Shown here: positions 32,216 through 44,028 of the stretch, one piece after another
Layout of the letters: every line of letters begins with the position of its first letter
How positions within the stretch are numbered: the stretch's first letter is position 1
Assembly: GCA_003222135.1 (NCBI GenBank)
Contig: QHUM01000042.1
Span: 1 to 64,000, forward strand
Reading direction: 5' to 3'
Length of the DNA stretch: 64,000 bases
DNA from: Gemmatimonadota bacterium
GTDB lineage: Bacteria; Gemmatimonadota; Gemmatimonadetes; Gemmatimonadales; GWC2-71-9
The notes under the pieces: generated by a model
What the model was told of the DNA's origin: nothing
The model's input: the letters and a program-made list of their open reading frames with translations, nothing else
Database searches by the model: none
Translations under genes and position numbers: made by a program

Positions 32216-33219
32216 AGCGCGAAAACGAGTTCGCCGTCGGCGTCGTGGTCATCGCCGCGTTCGCCGTGGTGGTGACCGGGGCGCTGTGGCTCTCGGGCGC
32301 GCACCTGGGGAAGACCGAGGCGGTGTACACGGCGCGGTTCCGCACGGTGGGCGGCCTGGGGGCAGGGGACCCGGTGGTGCTGCGGGGCGTGCGGGTCGGC
32401 CGCGTCGAGGCGATCCGTCTGGCCCCGGGAAACTGGGTCGAGGCGGACTTGAAGATCTATGCCGGCGTCACCCCTCCTGCCACGCCCGCCGTGATCGCCG
32501 CGTCCGCGTCGCTGTTCGGTGAGTGGGCGGCGACGCTGATCTCGCGAGACCCGCCGCCGGCCGACCCGAACGTGCGCCAGGCGCTGGCGGAGGCGCAGGC
32601 GGCGGGTGGCGCGAAGTGGCCCGGCGCGACGCTCCCGGACATCGGCCAGCTCACGGCCCAGGCGAGCCGCATCGCGACCGACATCGCCACGGTCGCCAAC
32701 CGCGTGCAGACCGCGTTCGACTCGGAGGCCGTGAATGAGCTGCGGCGCTCGATCAAGGACTTCGGCCAGATCGCCGATCGCCTCGCCCGCGTCACGAACG
32801 AGCAGGCGGATGTCATCGGCTCGGTGGGATCGAACCTGCGCCAGGGGTCGGACGTGCTGGCCAAGGCGGCGACGAGCCTGCAAGGCACGCTGGGGCGGGT
32901 CGACTCCGCGACCAACCAGGGCCAGCTCGCCACCATCCTCAACAACTCGGCGGCCACCAGCGCCAACCTGCGGTCGGCGTCGCAGGACTTCCACGACCTG
33001 CTCGATGCCGCCCACAAGAACCAGGAGAGCCTGGTGCGCACGCTCGTGGCGGCGGACAGCGTCATGTCCCGCATCGCCAACCGCACCGGCACGCTCGGCC
33101 TGCTCGTCTCGGACTCGACGTTGTACAAGGAGACGACCCTCACGATGATTCAGCTGCGACAGCTGTTGTCCGACATCCAGGCGAACCCGCGCAAGTACTT
33201 CACGTTTAGCGTGTTCTAA
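32212..33219 (+). CDS. mlaD: MlaD/MCE-domain protein
   Basis: The 335-residue protein has one N-terminal span (about 9-30) and an MCE domain (YTARFRTVGGLGAGDPVVLRGVRVGRVEAI), followed by a long predicted helical/coiled-coil region (residues 140-320). It is the periplasmic lipid-binding subunit anchored in the inner membrane. Its C-terminal extension is longer than in E. coli MlaD (183 residues) and resembles longer MCE proteins that may span part of the periplasm. ATGA overlap with mlaF. Confidence 0.92.
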   Translation: MKRENEFAVGVVVIAAFAVVVTGALWLSGAHLGKTEAVYTARFRTVGGLGAGDPVVLRGVRVGRVEAIRLAPGNWVEADLKIYAGVTPPATPAVIAASASLFGEWAATLISRDPPPADPNVRQALAEAQAAGGAKWPGATLPDIGQLTAQASRIATDIATVANRVQTAFDSEAVNELRRSIKDFGQIADRLARVTNEQADVIGSVGSNLRQGSDVLAKAATSLQGTLGRVDSATNQGQLATILNNSAATSANLRSASQDFHDLLDAAHKNQESLVRTLVAADSVMSRIANRTGTLGLLVSDSTLYKETTLTMIQLRQLLSDIQANPRKYFTFSVF

Positions 33220-33228
33220 CTTCTTCAC

Positions 33229-33696
33229 GTGAAGCGCCGCCAGTCCCGGGCCACCCGCGAGACCAGTGCGGGCGGAGTCGTCTTCCGGCGGCAGCCCGGC
33301 GGCCCGCCGCGGTTTCTGCTGATCCGCGATTCGTACGAGAACTGGGGCTTCCCCAAGGGCCACCTGGAGCGGGGTGAGCCGCCGGCCGAGGCGGCGCGCC
33401 GGGAGGTGGCCGAGGAGACCGGTCTCGACGACTTGATCCTGCACGGCCCGATCCAGGTGATCGACTGGTACTTTCGGTTCGGCGGCAAGACGATCCACAA
33501 GTACTGTCACTTCTTCCTGTTCGAGTCGCGCCGGGGCGACCCGGTGCCGCAGGCGGATGAAGGGATCACCGACTGCGCGTGGTTTCCGCTGGAGCAGGCG
33601 AGGAAGACGATCTCGTATGACAACGCGCGCGGGGTGCTGGAGCGGGCGGCCGAGATGGTACAGGCACTCGCGCCCGAGAGCGGCGGCGTGGGGTGA
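33229..33696 (+). CDS. Nudix hydrolase
   Basis: The 155-residue protein carries the full Nudix box GHLERGEPPAEAARREVAEETGL, given here by its key residues Gly44, Glu50, Arg58, Glu59, Glu62, Glu63 and Gly65. The N-terminal SAGGVVFRR and the box position fit the Ap4A/diadenosine-polyphosphate or (d)NTP-cleaning subgroup; the substrate is unknown. Start is the GTG at 33229, 9 bp after mlaD. The stop overlaps the next gene start (GTGA). Confidence 0.92.
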   Translation: MKRRQSRATRETSAGGVVFRRQPGGPPRFLLIRDSYENWGFPKGHLERGEPPAEAARREVAEETGLDDLILHGPIQVIDWYFRFGGKTIHKYCHFFLFESRRGDPVPQADEGITDCAWFPLEQARKTISYDNARGVLERAAEMVQALAPESGGVG

Positions 33697-34469
33697 CGGC
33701 CGTCGTCCCGGTGTACCATCCGCGCCGCGAGGCGCGTCGCGCGGTGAAGTCCGGGTACCCGCGCGACGCGGGGCTAGTGTGCCTGTGCCGCAGTCTCCAG
33801 GCGCTGGAGCGCCTGCTGTACCAGCGTCTCGTGGATGCCGTGGTGATCGACGTGAAGGCCCCATCCGTCCCGACGTCCGCCCTCGCGCTGCCGGCGCGCT
33901 TTCCCCGCATCCCGATGTACGTGCTCTCGGCGTTTCGCCCCGACGACGGCACGTTGCTGTCGGCGTGTCACGCGGCGGGGTTCGCCGGCATTCTGGTGGA
34001 GGGAGTGGATCACGCGATCGCGGGGGAGTGGATCGCGGCGCGGACGGCGCAGGTGGCGCGGCGCGCGGCGTTGGCCGACGCCCCGAAGCTGCTGCGCCTC
34101 ACCGACCGCCTGCAGGTCGCCGCGTGGGACGAGGTGCTGCGCCGCGTCGGCGTCCCGACGCAGACGGCCCACGTCGCCCAGGCGCTCCGGGTCACACGCG
34201 AGCACCTGTCGCGCGAGTTCGCCGCCGGTGGGGCGCCGAACCTGAAACGCGTGATCGACCTGGCGCGAACAGCGTGCGCGGCGGACCTGCTTGGCAACCC
34301 GGGGTACAGCGTGCGCCAGGTGGTACGGATACTTGGGTATGCCTCGCCGAGCCACCTGGCCGGCGCGGCCCGCCGCGTCGCGGGGGCGACCCCGCAGGAG
34401 CTGCGGGAGGCGGGGGCGCGGGGCGTGCTGCAGCGGTTCTTAAGAGGAAGGACGCGGTCGCGAATATGA
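33693..34469 (+). CDS. AraC-like HTH regulator with degenerate receiver-like domain
   Basis: The 258-residue protein has an N-terminal Rossmann-like half (VVIDVKAP, then RIPMYVLSAFRPDDG) resembling a receiver without a clear acidic pocket. A C-terminal AraC-type double HTH follows (VTREHLSREFA...LLGNPGYSVRQVVRILGYASPSHLAGAARR; landmarks VRQVVRILGYASPSHLA). It is probably a DNA-binding regulator not controlled by phosphorylation. It is translationally coupled to the Nudix gene by GTGA. Confidence 0.72.
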   Translation: MTAVVPVYHPRREARRAVKSGYPRDAGLVCLCRSLQALERLLYQRLVDAVVIDVKAPSVPTSALALPARFPRIPMYVLSAFRPDDGTLLSACHAAGFAGILVEGVDHAIAGEWIAARTAQVARRAALADAPKLLRLTDRLQVAAWDEVLRRVGVPTQTAHVAQALRVTREHLSREFAAGGAPNLKRVIDLARTACAADLLGNPGYSVRQVVRILGYASPSHLAGAARRVAGATPQELREAGARGVLQRFLRGRTRSRI

Positions 34470-34470
34470 G

Positions 34471-34569
34471 ATTGCGGATTTCGGATTGCGGATTGCGAAT
34501 GGATCGGCACGTTCCTTGGGTCGTGGGCACACCCTGCCAATCCGCAATCCGCAATCGACAATCCGCAAT
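34471..34569. repeat. Palindromic cassette D before the ATP synthase genes
   Basis: Arms 34471-34502 and 34537-34569 are inverted repeats of the 7-nt unit GGATTGC (32 and 33 nt) around a 34-nt loop. It begins one base after the stop of the AraC-like gene. Confidence 0.9.
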
Positions 34570-34631
34570 TGGCGGGGTGGCGGCGGCGCAGGCTCATGTG
34601 ATATTTTTCACAATCTCCGAACGGTGATCCC

Positions 34632-38541
<3,910 letters not shown>

Positions 38542-38544
38542 GTG

Positions 38545-38802
38545 ATGCACGTCACAGTCATTTCCCCCGAGCGAGGCGTATTCGATGGCGCCGCGGACGC
38601 CGTCGTCGCCCCGGCGTTCGATGGGCAGGTCGGCATCCTGCCAGGCCACGCGCCGTTCATGACGCTGCTGGGTAAGGGCGTACTGACGGTGCAGGTCGGC
38701 GGGGGCGGCAGTGGCAGCAACCGCTTCGAGGTCGCCGGCGGCTTCCTCCAAGTGGTGGGCGACGCCGTGCGCGTCGTGGCCGACCAGGTCCAAACGTTGT
38801 AA
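38545..38802 (+). CDS. atpC: F1 ATP synthase subunit epsilon, short form
   Basis: The protein of about 85 residues contains the epsilon beta-sandwich (MHVTVISPERGVFDGAADAV, then GILPGHAPFMTLLGKG) but ends where the C-terminal two-helix domain would begin (typical length about 130-140). It therefore keeps the rotor-binding part but lacks the inhibitory arm. A GTG three bases earlier (38542) could be the start. It lies 3 bp after the beta gene. Confidence 0.92.
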   Translation: MHVTVISPERGVFDGAADAVVAPAFDGQVGILPGHAPFMTLLGKGVLTVQVGGGGSGSNRFEVAGGFLQVVGDAVRVVADQVQTL

Positions 38803-38850
38803 TGCGGTGTATCACGCGCCCGTCAACTCCTCGCTCGGAGGGCTATCCGT

Positions 38851-39396
38851 ATGCGGAAGGTGATCGGCAGTGCAATGCTCGTGACGGTGCTCGCGACCGC
38901 ACCGACGCTCGCCTCGGCTCAACGGCGCCCGGCCGCGCGGGCGGCTGCGCCACGCTCCCAACAGCACCCGTCGTTCGGGGTACAGCTCGATTGGGGCAGC
39001 GATCCTAACTTCGGGATTGGCGGGCGCGGCGTGTTCCCGCTCCAGTCGCTCTTTCCCAAGACCCCGCTCGATGGCATCGTGTCGTTCGACTATTTCTTTC
39101 CCGGCAATAGCGTAAAGTACTGGGAGATCAACGGCAACGTCGCGTACCGGTTCGTGGTGCCGCGCAGCAGCTCGCTCGCTCCTTACGCGGGCGGGGGTCT
39201 GAACATCGCCCACGCCAGCTTTTCGACGACCGTCGGGACGACGACCGTCAGCGGTTCCGATACGAAAGCGGGCCTGAACCTGCTCGGCGGCACCACGTTC
39301 AGAGTGAAGGGCTCTAACCTGATCCCATTCGCGGAGGCTCGTGGGGAGATCGGCGGCGGCAAAACCTTCATTCTCACGGGCGGCGTCCGCTTCTGA
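38851..39396 (+). CDS. Outer-membrane beta-barrel protein
   Basis: The 181-residue protein has a signal peptide (ATAPTLASAQ) and an eight-stranded-barrel look: repeated Gly/aromatic strands (VSFDYFFPGN, NVAYRFVVP, LAPYAGGGLNIAHASF) ending in GGVRF with the terminal Phe typical of barrels. It is related to the OmpW/OmpA-like barrel superfamily. Function is unknown. It lies 48 bp after atpC. Confidence 0.78.
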   Translation: MRKVIGSAMLVTVLATAPTLASAQRRPAARAAAPRSQQHPSFGVQLDWGSDPNFGIGGRGVFPLQSLFPKTPLDGIVSFDYFFPGNSVKYWEINGNVAYRFVVPRSSSLAPYAGGGLNIAHASFSTTVGTTTVSGSDTKAGLNLLGGTTFRVKGSNLIPFAEARGEIGGGKTFILTGGVRF

Positions 39397-39413
39397 TCTG
39401 AAAGGAGACGCGC

Positions 39414-40025
39414 ATGCGGCGTGACCTTGCGGTGTTCGTGGTGGCCGGCCTCTCCGCAGGCACCGTTCGGGCGGCTGCCCAGGCGACGGGCACGACCACG
39501 TTCAACGCTCCGTATCGCGCGTTCGTGCGCTCCGAGATCGGCGTGCTGTTGAGTTTCCCCAACGGCGGCGGCACGGCGCTCGAAGGGGCGTACCGCATCG
39601 CGAGCCACGGATTCGACTTGGGCTTCAAGGCCGGTTTTTTCACTCCGTCCGGCGCGGGCGACACCGAGCTCCTGCTCGGCGCCGAGGCGCGGCAGCGCGT
39701 GATCACGCACACGATCGACTTTCCGCTGGACGGCGCGGTGATCGTCGGCCTGGGCGGGAACTTCGTGAGCGGCGCCTCGCAGTTGATCATCCCGGTCGGG
39801 CTCTCGCTCGGGCGCCGGGTCGATCCGCCGGGCTCGTCGGTGAGCATCGTGCCTTACGTGCAGCCGACGATGTACGTGCTCGCGGGCAGCACCGTCATCA
39901 ACCACGTGCGATTCGCGCTCGGCCTGGGCGGCGACTTTCGGCTGAGCCGCGTGTTCGACGCCCGCATCAGCGCGGGGCTGGGCGACAGCGAAGGTGTGTC
40001 GATCGGCGCCGTGTGGGTGCATTAG
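39414..40025 (+). CDS. Probable outer-membrane beta-barrel protein
   Basis: The 203-residue protein has a signal peptide (VVAGLSAGTVRAAAQA) and a beta-rich body with alternating hydrophobic strands (FALGLGGDFRL, ARISAGLG). It contains one Pro/Gly turn region (GRRVDPPGSSV). It lies 17 bp after the preceding barrel gene, with AAAGGAG upstream. No specific family is recognised. Confidence 0.65.
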   Translation: MRRDLAVFVVAGLSAGTVRAAAQATGTTTFNAPYRAFVRSEIGVLLSFPNGGGTALEGAYRIASHGFDLGFKAGFFTPSGAGDTELLLGAEARQRVITHTIDFPLDGAVIVGLGGNFVSGASQLIIPVGLSLGRRVDPPGSSVSIVPYVQPTMYVLAGSTVINHVRFALGLGGDFRLSRVFDARISAGLGDSEGVSIGAVWVH

Positions 40026-40095
40026 AGCGACACACGATTGACTCGCCGGCCGAGGGTTCCTACTGTGTGCTGGCGGGTCGTTCCGGAGGTCGCAC

Positions 40096-40761
40096 ATGCA
40101 GCGCGCAATCTTGGTAGTCGGACTGTTCGCGTTCGTCGCTGAGCGCGCCGCGGCGCAATGGCTCGGCATGCCGAGCTGGAACAGTCCGAAAGGCGGCCGC
40201 GGCGTCGGGATCTTCGCCGATTACGGGCAACCGAACGCCGACGCGAGCAAGGGCGCTGCCTACGGCGGCCGCGTGACCTTCGGCGCGGGTACGGCGATGG
40301 TCACCGTCGGGGCGTCGTCGTGGGAACCGGAGAATTCGAGCGGTCGTGTCACGTCGTGGGGCGGCTCGCTGCAGGCCCGCCTGATCGGCGGCAGCCTGCT
40401 CCCGGTCGCCGTCAATTTGCAGGTGGGTGGGGCGTACCATGGGCAGGGCACGTCCGGAACACGGACCCTGCCCGAGGCGAGCACCGCGCAGGGCGCCGTG
40501 GGCCTCAGCGCGCCGCTCCCGATTCCGCTGATCCGCGTCGAGCCGTACTTCTCGCCGGGCGTCCGCTACCACAGGTACTGGAACGTGCCGGCGGGTGCGC
40601 GCAAGGAAGAGACCAACTTCGGGTGGGTGCTGGGAGCCAACGTCGGTTTTGATGCCTTAGGGATTCGGGTCGCGTATGATTCCGAGAAGTTCGGCGATGG
40701 CACGACGCACGTCGTGATCGGCATCGGAGCGAGCCTGGAGATCAGCGTTCCAGGGCTGTGA
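40096..40761 (+). CDS. Outer-membrane beta-barrel protein, tandem paralogue 1
   Basis: The 221-residue protein has a signal peptide ending AAAQ, then WLGMPSWNSPKGGRGV, and a series of Gly-rich amphipathic strands. It is a clear paralogue of the next gene (shared WLGMP.WNSPKGG.G, RLIGGSLLPV.NLQVG, FGW.LGANV.F). It belongs to no characterised family known to me; the features fit a small porin-like barrel. Confidence 0.75.
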   Translation: MQRAILVVGLFAFVAERAAAQWLGMPSWNSPKGGRGVGIFADYGQPNADASKGAAYGGRVTFGAGTAMVTVGASSWEPENSSGRVTSWGGSLQARLIGGSLLPVAVNLQVGGAYHGQGTSGTRTLPEASTAQGAVGLSAPLPIPLIRVEPYFSPGVRYHRYWNVPAGARKEETNFGWVLGANVGFDALGIRVAYDSEKFGDGTTHVVIGIGASLEISVPGL

Positions 40762-40807
40762 ATTCCCGTCACACACCGCCATCGAACAATTTACCTTGAG
40801 GTCGCAT

Positions 40808-41446
40808 ATGAAGCGCGCGTTTCTAGTGGTGGCAATGATCGTGTGCGCGGCCGGCCCGGTGGCCGCGCAGTGGCTCGGGATGCCGGTCTGGAACAGCCCG
40901 AAGGGCGGCACCGGCATCACCATCAACGGAGACTGGGGCAGGCCGGATTCGAGCTTCGGGAAAGGCAACGCGTTCGGCGGCCGAGCCTCGCTCGGCCTCG
41001 GCACGCTGACCCTGACCGCCGGCGTCGCGAGCTACAAGCCCGAGAACGCCACCTCGAGTATCACGTCCTACGGTGGCAACGCGGCGATGCGCGTCATCGG
41101 CGGCAGTCTGATTCCCGTATCGATCAACCTTCAGGTCGGCGCCGCGCGCAGTGATTCGAGCAGCCCCACCCGGCCGGCCACTACGAGCGTGATCGGTGCG
41201 GTGGGCCTCGCGATCAGCCTGCCGACGCCCGGCCTGAGCATCGAGCCGTATGTGTCCCCCGGATTCCGCTACCGCCATGCATCGGGAACGGGTAAGACGA
41301 ACTTCGGGTACACCATCGGGGCGAACGTGAGCTTCGGCATGTTCGGCATCCATGCCGCCTACGATTACGAGCACGTGAGCGGCGGCCACATCGGCGTCCT
41401 CGGCCTCGGGGCGAATGTGGCGATCAAGGTGCCGCTCGGCATGTGA
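40808..41446 (+). CDS. Outer-membrane beta-barrel protein, tandem paralogue 2
   Basis: The 212-residue paralogue of 40096-40761 has signal peptide MKRAFLVVAMIVCAAGPVAAQ and the same mature start WLGMPVWNSPKGGTGI. The ATG at 40808 is preceded by TTGAGGTCGCAT, which resembles the GGAGGTCGCAC before paralogue 1, so even the leader was duplicated. A strong terminator follows at 41483. Confidence 0.75.
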   Translation: MKRAFLVVAMIVCAAGPVAAQWLGMPVWNSPKGGTGITINGDWGRPDSSFGKGNAFGGRASLGLGTLTLTAGVASYKPENATSSITSYGGNAAMRVIGGSLIPVSINLQVGAARSDSSSPTRPATTSVIGAVGLAISLPTPGLSIEPYVSPGFRYRHASGTGKTNFGYTIGANVSFGMFGIHAAYDYEHVSGGHIGVLGLGANVAIKVPLGM

Positions 41447-41482
41447 TGCTGGTTCACAAGCGCGATTGAAGCCACTACCTTT

Positions 41483-41511
41483 GGGGCGCGCCGTTCCCGG
41501 CGCGCCCCTTT
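41483..41511 (+). terminator. Rho-independent terminator
   Basis: A perfect 10-bp stem GGGGCGCGCC / GGCGCGCCCC with 6-nt loop is followed by TTTC. It ends the beta-barrel gene group. Confidence 0.85.
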
Positions 41512-41527
41512 CGTTCCCAGGAGTCAT

Positions 41528-41896
41528 GTGACGGGTCGTACCCTGGTCCTGCGAGCGTCGATCCTCGCGCTGGCGCTCGCCCAGAGCGGTTGTGCGCTCA
41601 CGCTCGACTCGAGCCATCTGGGTGTGCCGGTGAGCCTGGCCGGCGCCGCCGCGGCGCCGGACTCGGGTGTGCCGTTTCGCGTCACCAAACACCCCGTGTA
41701 CCTGATCGCCGGTCTGCTACCGGTGTCGCAGCCCAACCTGGAGGACGTGCTGGCGGGGCAAGCGGGAACCGGGACGCGTATCGAGAACCTTCGCATCCGG
41801 GTGCGGAGCCGCTGGAGCGACCTGCTGGTGACGGCGTTGACCTTCGGGCTGGTCGTGCCGCGGTCGGTGACGTTCGAAGGCGTCGTCGTGAAATAG
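41528..41896 (+). CDS. Small lipoprotein of unknown function
   Basis: The 122-residue protein has a lipoprotein signal (LALALAQSGCALT, lipobox Cys at about 22) and a beta-rich body ending LLVTALTFGLVVPRSVTFEGVVVK. The pattern (HPVYLIAGLLPVSQPNLEDV then a W/SDLLVTALTFG segment) faintly recalls Bor-type lipoproteins, but this is not secure. The GTG at 41528 is preceded by AGGAGTC. It is followed by a long inverted repeat. Confidence 0.65.
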   Translation: MTGRTLVLRASILALALAQSGCALTLDSSHLGVPVSLAGAAAAPDSGVPFRVTKHPVYLIAGLLPVSQPNLEDVLAGQAGTGTRIENLRIRVRSRWSDLLVTALTFGLVVPRSVTFEGVVVK

Positions 41897-41966
41897 GCAC
41901 GACGATGACGGGTCTCGCTCCGCGACAAGCACACAGTCGCTCCGCGAGACCCGTCGTCATCGTGCC
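41896..41966. terminator. Long inverted repeat / bidirectional terminator between convergent genes
   Basis: Arms 41896-41926 and 41936-41966 (31 nt each, a few mismatches) enclose a 9-nt loop. A second perfect hairpin CGTGCCC-GTTT-GGGCACG (41961-41978) abuts the stop of the KDO transferase gene. Confidence 0.75.
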
Positions 41967-41978
41967 CGTTTGGGCACG

Positions 41979-43289
41979 CTACCCGCCCTCGACCAGCTCC
42001 CGCACAAGCGCCGTCGTCCGCTCCGCCGCGCCGCGGCCCTCCAGCACCAGCCGCTTGCCCGCCGCGCCCGCCTTGCGCCGCGCCGCCGGGTCGTGATACC
42101 AGACGAGACATTGCGAGTGCAACGGATGGCGCCCGTCGGCCGGGAGCGCGACCGCGCCGCCCCGCTCGATCAGCAGCGCGGCGTCGCGGCTCATATGCCA
42201 ATGGGGGCCCACGGTGACCGGGATGCCGAACACCGCAGGCTCGAGCACGGAATGCAACCCCGCTCGGGTGTAGCCGCCGCCCACGAACGCGACGTCGGCG
42301 AGGGCGTACAGGTCGGCGAGGATGCCCACGCGATCGACCACGATCACGGGGCAGGGCTCCACGTGCTCGAGCTGGGACAGGCGGACCGGGCGCGGCAGCT
42401 TCAGGTGCCGGGCCCGCTCGGCGATCAGCGCCAGGTGATCTGGATTGGGCTCGTGTGGCGCCAGGACGAGGCGCGCGGCCGGCACCTGGGCGAGCAGATC
42501 GACGAACGCCGGCAGCACGACGGCCTCATCGGCGGGCCACGTGGATCCCGCCACGAGCGTAAACGTGCCCGCGGGGAAGACCGCGAGCCGTGCGAACGGC
42601 TCGCGCGTCCGGTCGAAGCGCTCGGCCCGCTCGGCGACGCTGTCGTAGCGCGTGTCACCCGTCACCTCGATCGCCTCGCGCCGGGCGCCGAGCTGCTGCA
42701 GCCGGCGGCCGTCGTCCTCACTGATCGTCCCCACGCGATCGAGTGCGTGATAGGCGGGCTCCGCCCAGCGGCGCGCCGGCCAGCGCAGCCGTGAGCTCTC
42801 GAGCGCCACCGTCGCCGAAATCAGCCCCAGCTTCGTGCCGCGCCGCCGGGCGGCCAGGGTGAGCTCGGGCCACACGTCGAGCTTCGAGAACACCAGCGCC
42901 GAGGGTTGGAGCGCGTCGAGCGCCGCCGCCACGTCCGCCGCGCGGTCGAACGGCAGGTAATCCGCGAGGTCCACGGGGAGGGTGCGGGCGAGCCGCTCGG
43001 CGGACGGAGAAAAGAAGGTGTAGACGAGCTGCCACTGGGGCCGCTCGGCCCGGAGCGTCTCGAGCACCGGTTTCGCCTGCAGACCCTCGCCCACCGATGG
43101 CGCGTGCACCCAGACGAGGGGCCGTTTCGGGTCGCGCTGCGCCCGTCCCCACGCCGCCAGCCGCGCGAGCACGCCGCGGCGCGCGTCCACGCCGCGGGCG
43201 ATCTTCTTGTCGAAGCGGGCGGCGAGCGGCAGCGCCCGCTCGGCCAGCCGCACGCTCAGCCGGTATATGAAGGAAGGGCGGTCCGGCAT
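41979..43289 (-). CDS. waaA: 3-deoxy-D-manno-octulosonic acid (KDO) transferase
   Basis: The 436-residue GT-B glycosyltransferase matches WaaA/KdtA: IYRLSVRLAERALPLAARF, VWVHAPSVGEG, LVFSKLDVWPEL, and the C-terminal GGGYTRAGLHSVLEPAVFG.PVTVGPHW (landmarks FVGGGYTRAGLHSVLEPA). It attaches KDO to lipid A precursors, which implies a lipopolysaccharide-bearing outer membrane. N-terminal catalytic Glu is in PSVGEG. The ATG overlaps the stop of the upstream DsbA-like gene by one base. Confidence 0.94.
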   Translation of the reverse strand: MPDRPSFIYRLSVRLAERALPLAARFDKKIARGVDARRGVLARLAAWGRAQRDPKRPLVWVHAPSVGEGLQAKPVLETLRAERPQWQLVYTFFSPSAERLARTLPVDLADYLPFDRAADVAAALDALQPSALVFSKLDVWPELTLAARRRGTKLGLISATVALESSRLRWPARRWAEPAYHALDRVGTISEDDGRRLQQLGARREAIEVTGDTRYDSVAERAERFDRTREPFARLAVFPAGTFTLVAGSTWPADEAVVLPAFVDLLAQVPAARLVLAPHEPNPDHLALIAERARHLKLPRPVRLSQLEHVEPCPVIVVDRVGILADLYALADVAFVGGGYTRAGLHSVLEPAVFGIPVTVGPHWHMSRDAALLIERGGAVALPADGRHPLHSQCLVWYHDPAARRKAGAAGKRLVLEGRGAAERTTALVRELVEGG

Positions 43290-43915
43290 CACCGCGGCCG
43301 GTTGGTCGTCTTGCTGCGGTAGACCGAGTCCAGTACGGCCCGGAACACCTCCACCGGGGCTGCGCCCTCGAGCAACCCTCCCTCGATGTAGAACGTGGGC
43401 GTGCTCACAGCGCCGGCGGCGGCGGCGCGCGCCGCATCCTCGCGGACTAGGGCCGCCGTCGTCTTGGCACTGACGCAGCGGGCGAGCTGGGCGTGATCGA
43501 GCCCGGCTGAGTCGCCGAGCGTCAGGAGGTACGGCGTGGGGTCCTTGCGGGACGCCCAGGCGTCCTGGCGCTGAAACAGCAGGTCGTGCAGCAGCCAGAA
43601 CTTTCCCTGCCGGGCCGCGCACATGGCCAGCTCGGCGGCGGCGGCGGCGTTGGGGTGGCGCGTGGTGAGCGGTAGGTTGATGTAGACGAACCGGACCTTG
43701 CCCGTCTGCACGTATTCCCTTTCCAGGAGCGGCATGGTGGTGAGGGCGAAGGAGCGGCAGTACGGGCACTGGAAGTCGGACATCTCGTAGACGGTCACGG
43801 GTGCGTCGGCACGACCCTTGGCGCGGGCGACGAGGGGGTCGGGGGACGGGGGGGCCTGCCCGTTGGCGGCTGAAACTGCGGTGAGGAACACGCAAGCGGC
43901 CGCGGCGAGGCGCAT
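43289..43915 (-). CDS. Exported DsbA-like thioredoxin-fold protein
   Basis: The 208-residue protein has a signal peptide (residues 1-19) and a DSBA/thioredoxin-4 domain with active site CPYC (50-53) in YEMSDFQCPYCRSF and a cis-Pro loop VSTPTFYIEGG. It probably oxidises or isomerises disulfides in the periplasm. The ATG at 43915 is chosen because it gives a clean signal peptide; ATGs at 43951 and 44005 would add unstructured residues. It is coupled to the KDO transferase gene and might serve the multiheme cytochrome encoded divergently. Confidence 0.88.
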   Translation of the reverse strand: MRLAAAACVFLTAVSAANGQAPPSPDPLVARAKGRADAPVTVYEMSDFQCPYCRSFALTTMPLLEREYVQTGKVRFVYINLPLTTRHPNAAAAAELAMCAARQGKFWLLHDLLFQRQDAWASRKDPTPYLLTLGDSAGLDHAQLARCVSAKTTAALVREDAARAAAAGAVSTPTFYIEGGLLEGAAPVEVFRAVLDSVYRSKTTNRPR

Positions 43916-44028
43916 CGTCGGGACTCTGTCGTTCGAGGGTCGGCTTACCATAGTGACTCGCGTCCCGGCGCGCCACTGGCCGGCCGCGTCAGTTGCTGCG
44001 GCCACACGAGGTCCGCAACTTCAAGGTA

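Noticed and set aside
41896..41966. Inverted repeat counted as a fifth palindromic cassette
   Set aside because: The arms are not built of short tandem units and the loop is only 9 nt; a bidirectional terminator between convergent genes explains it better.
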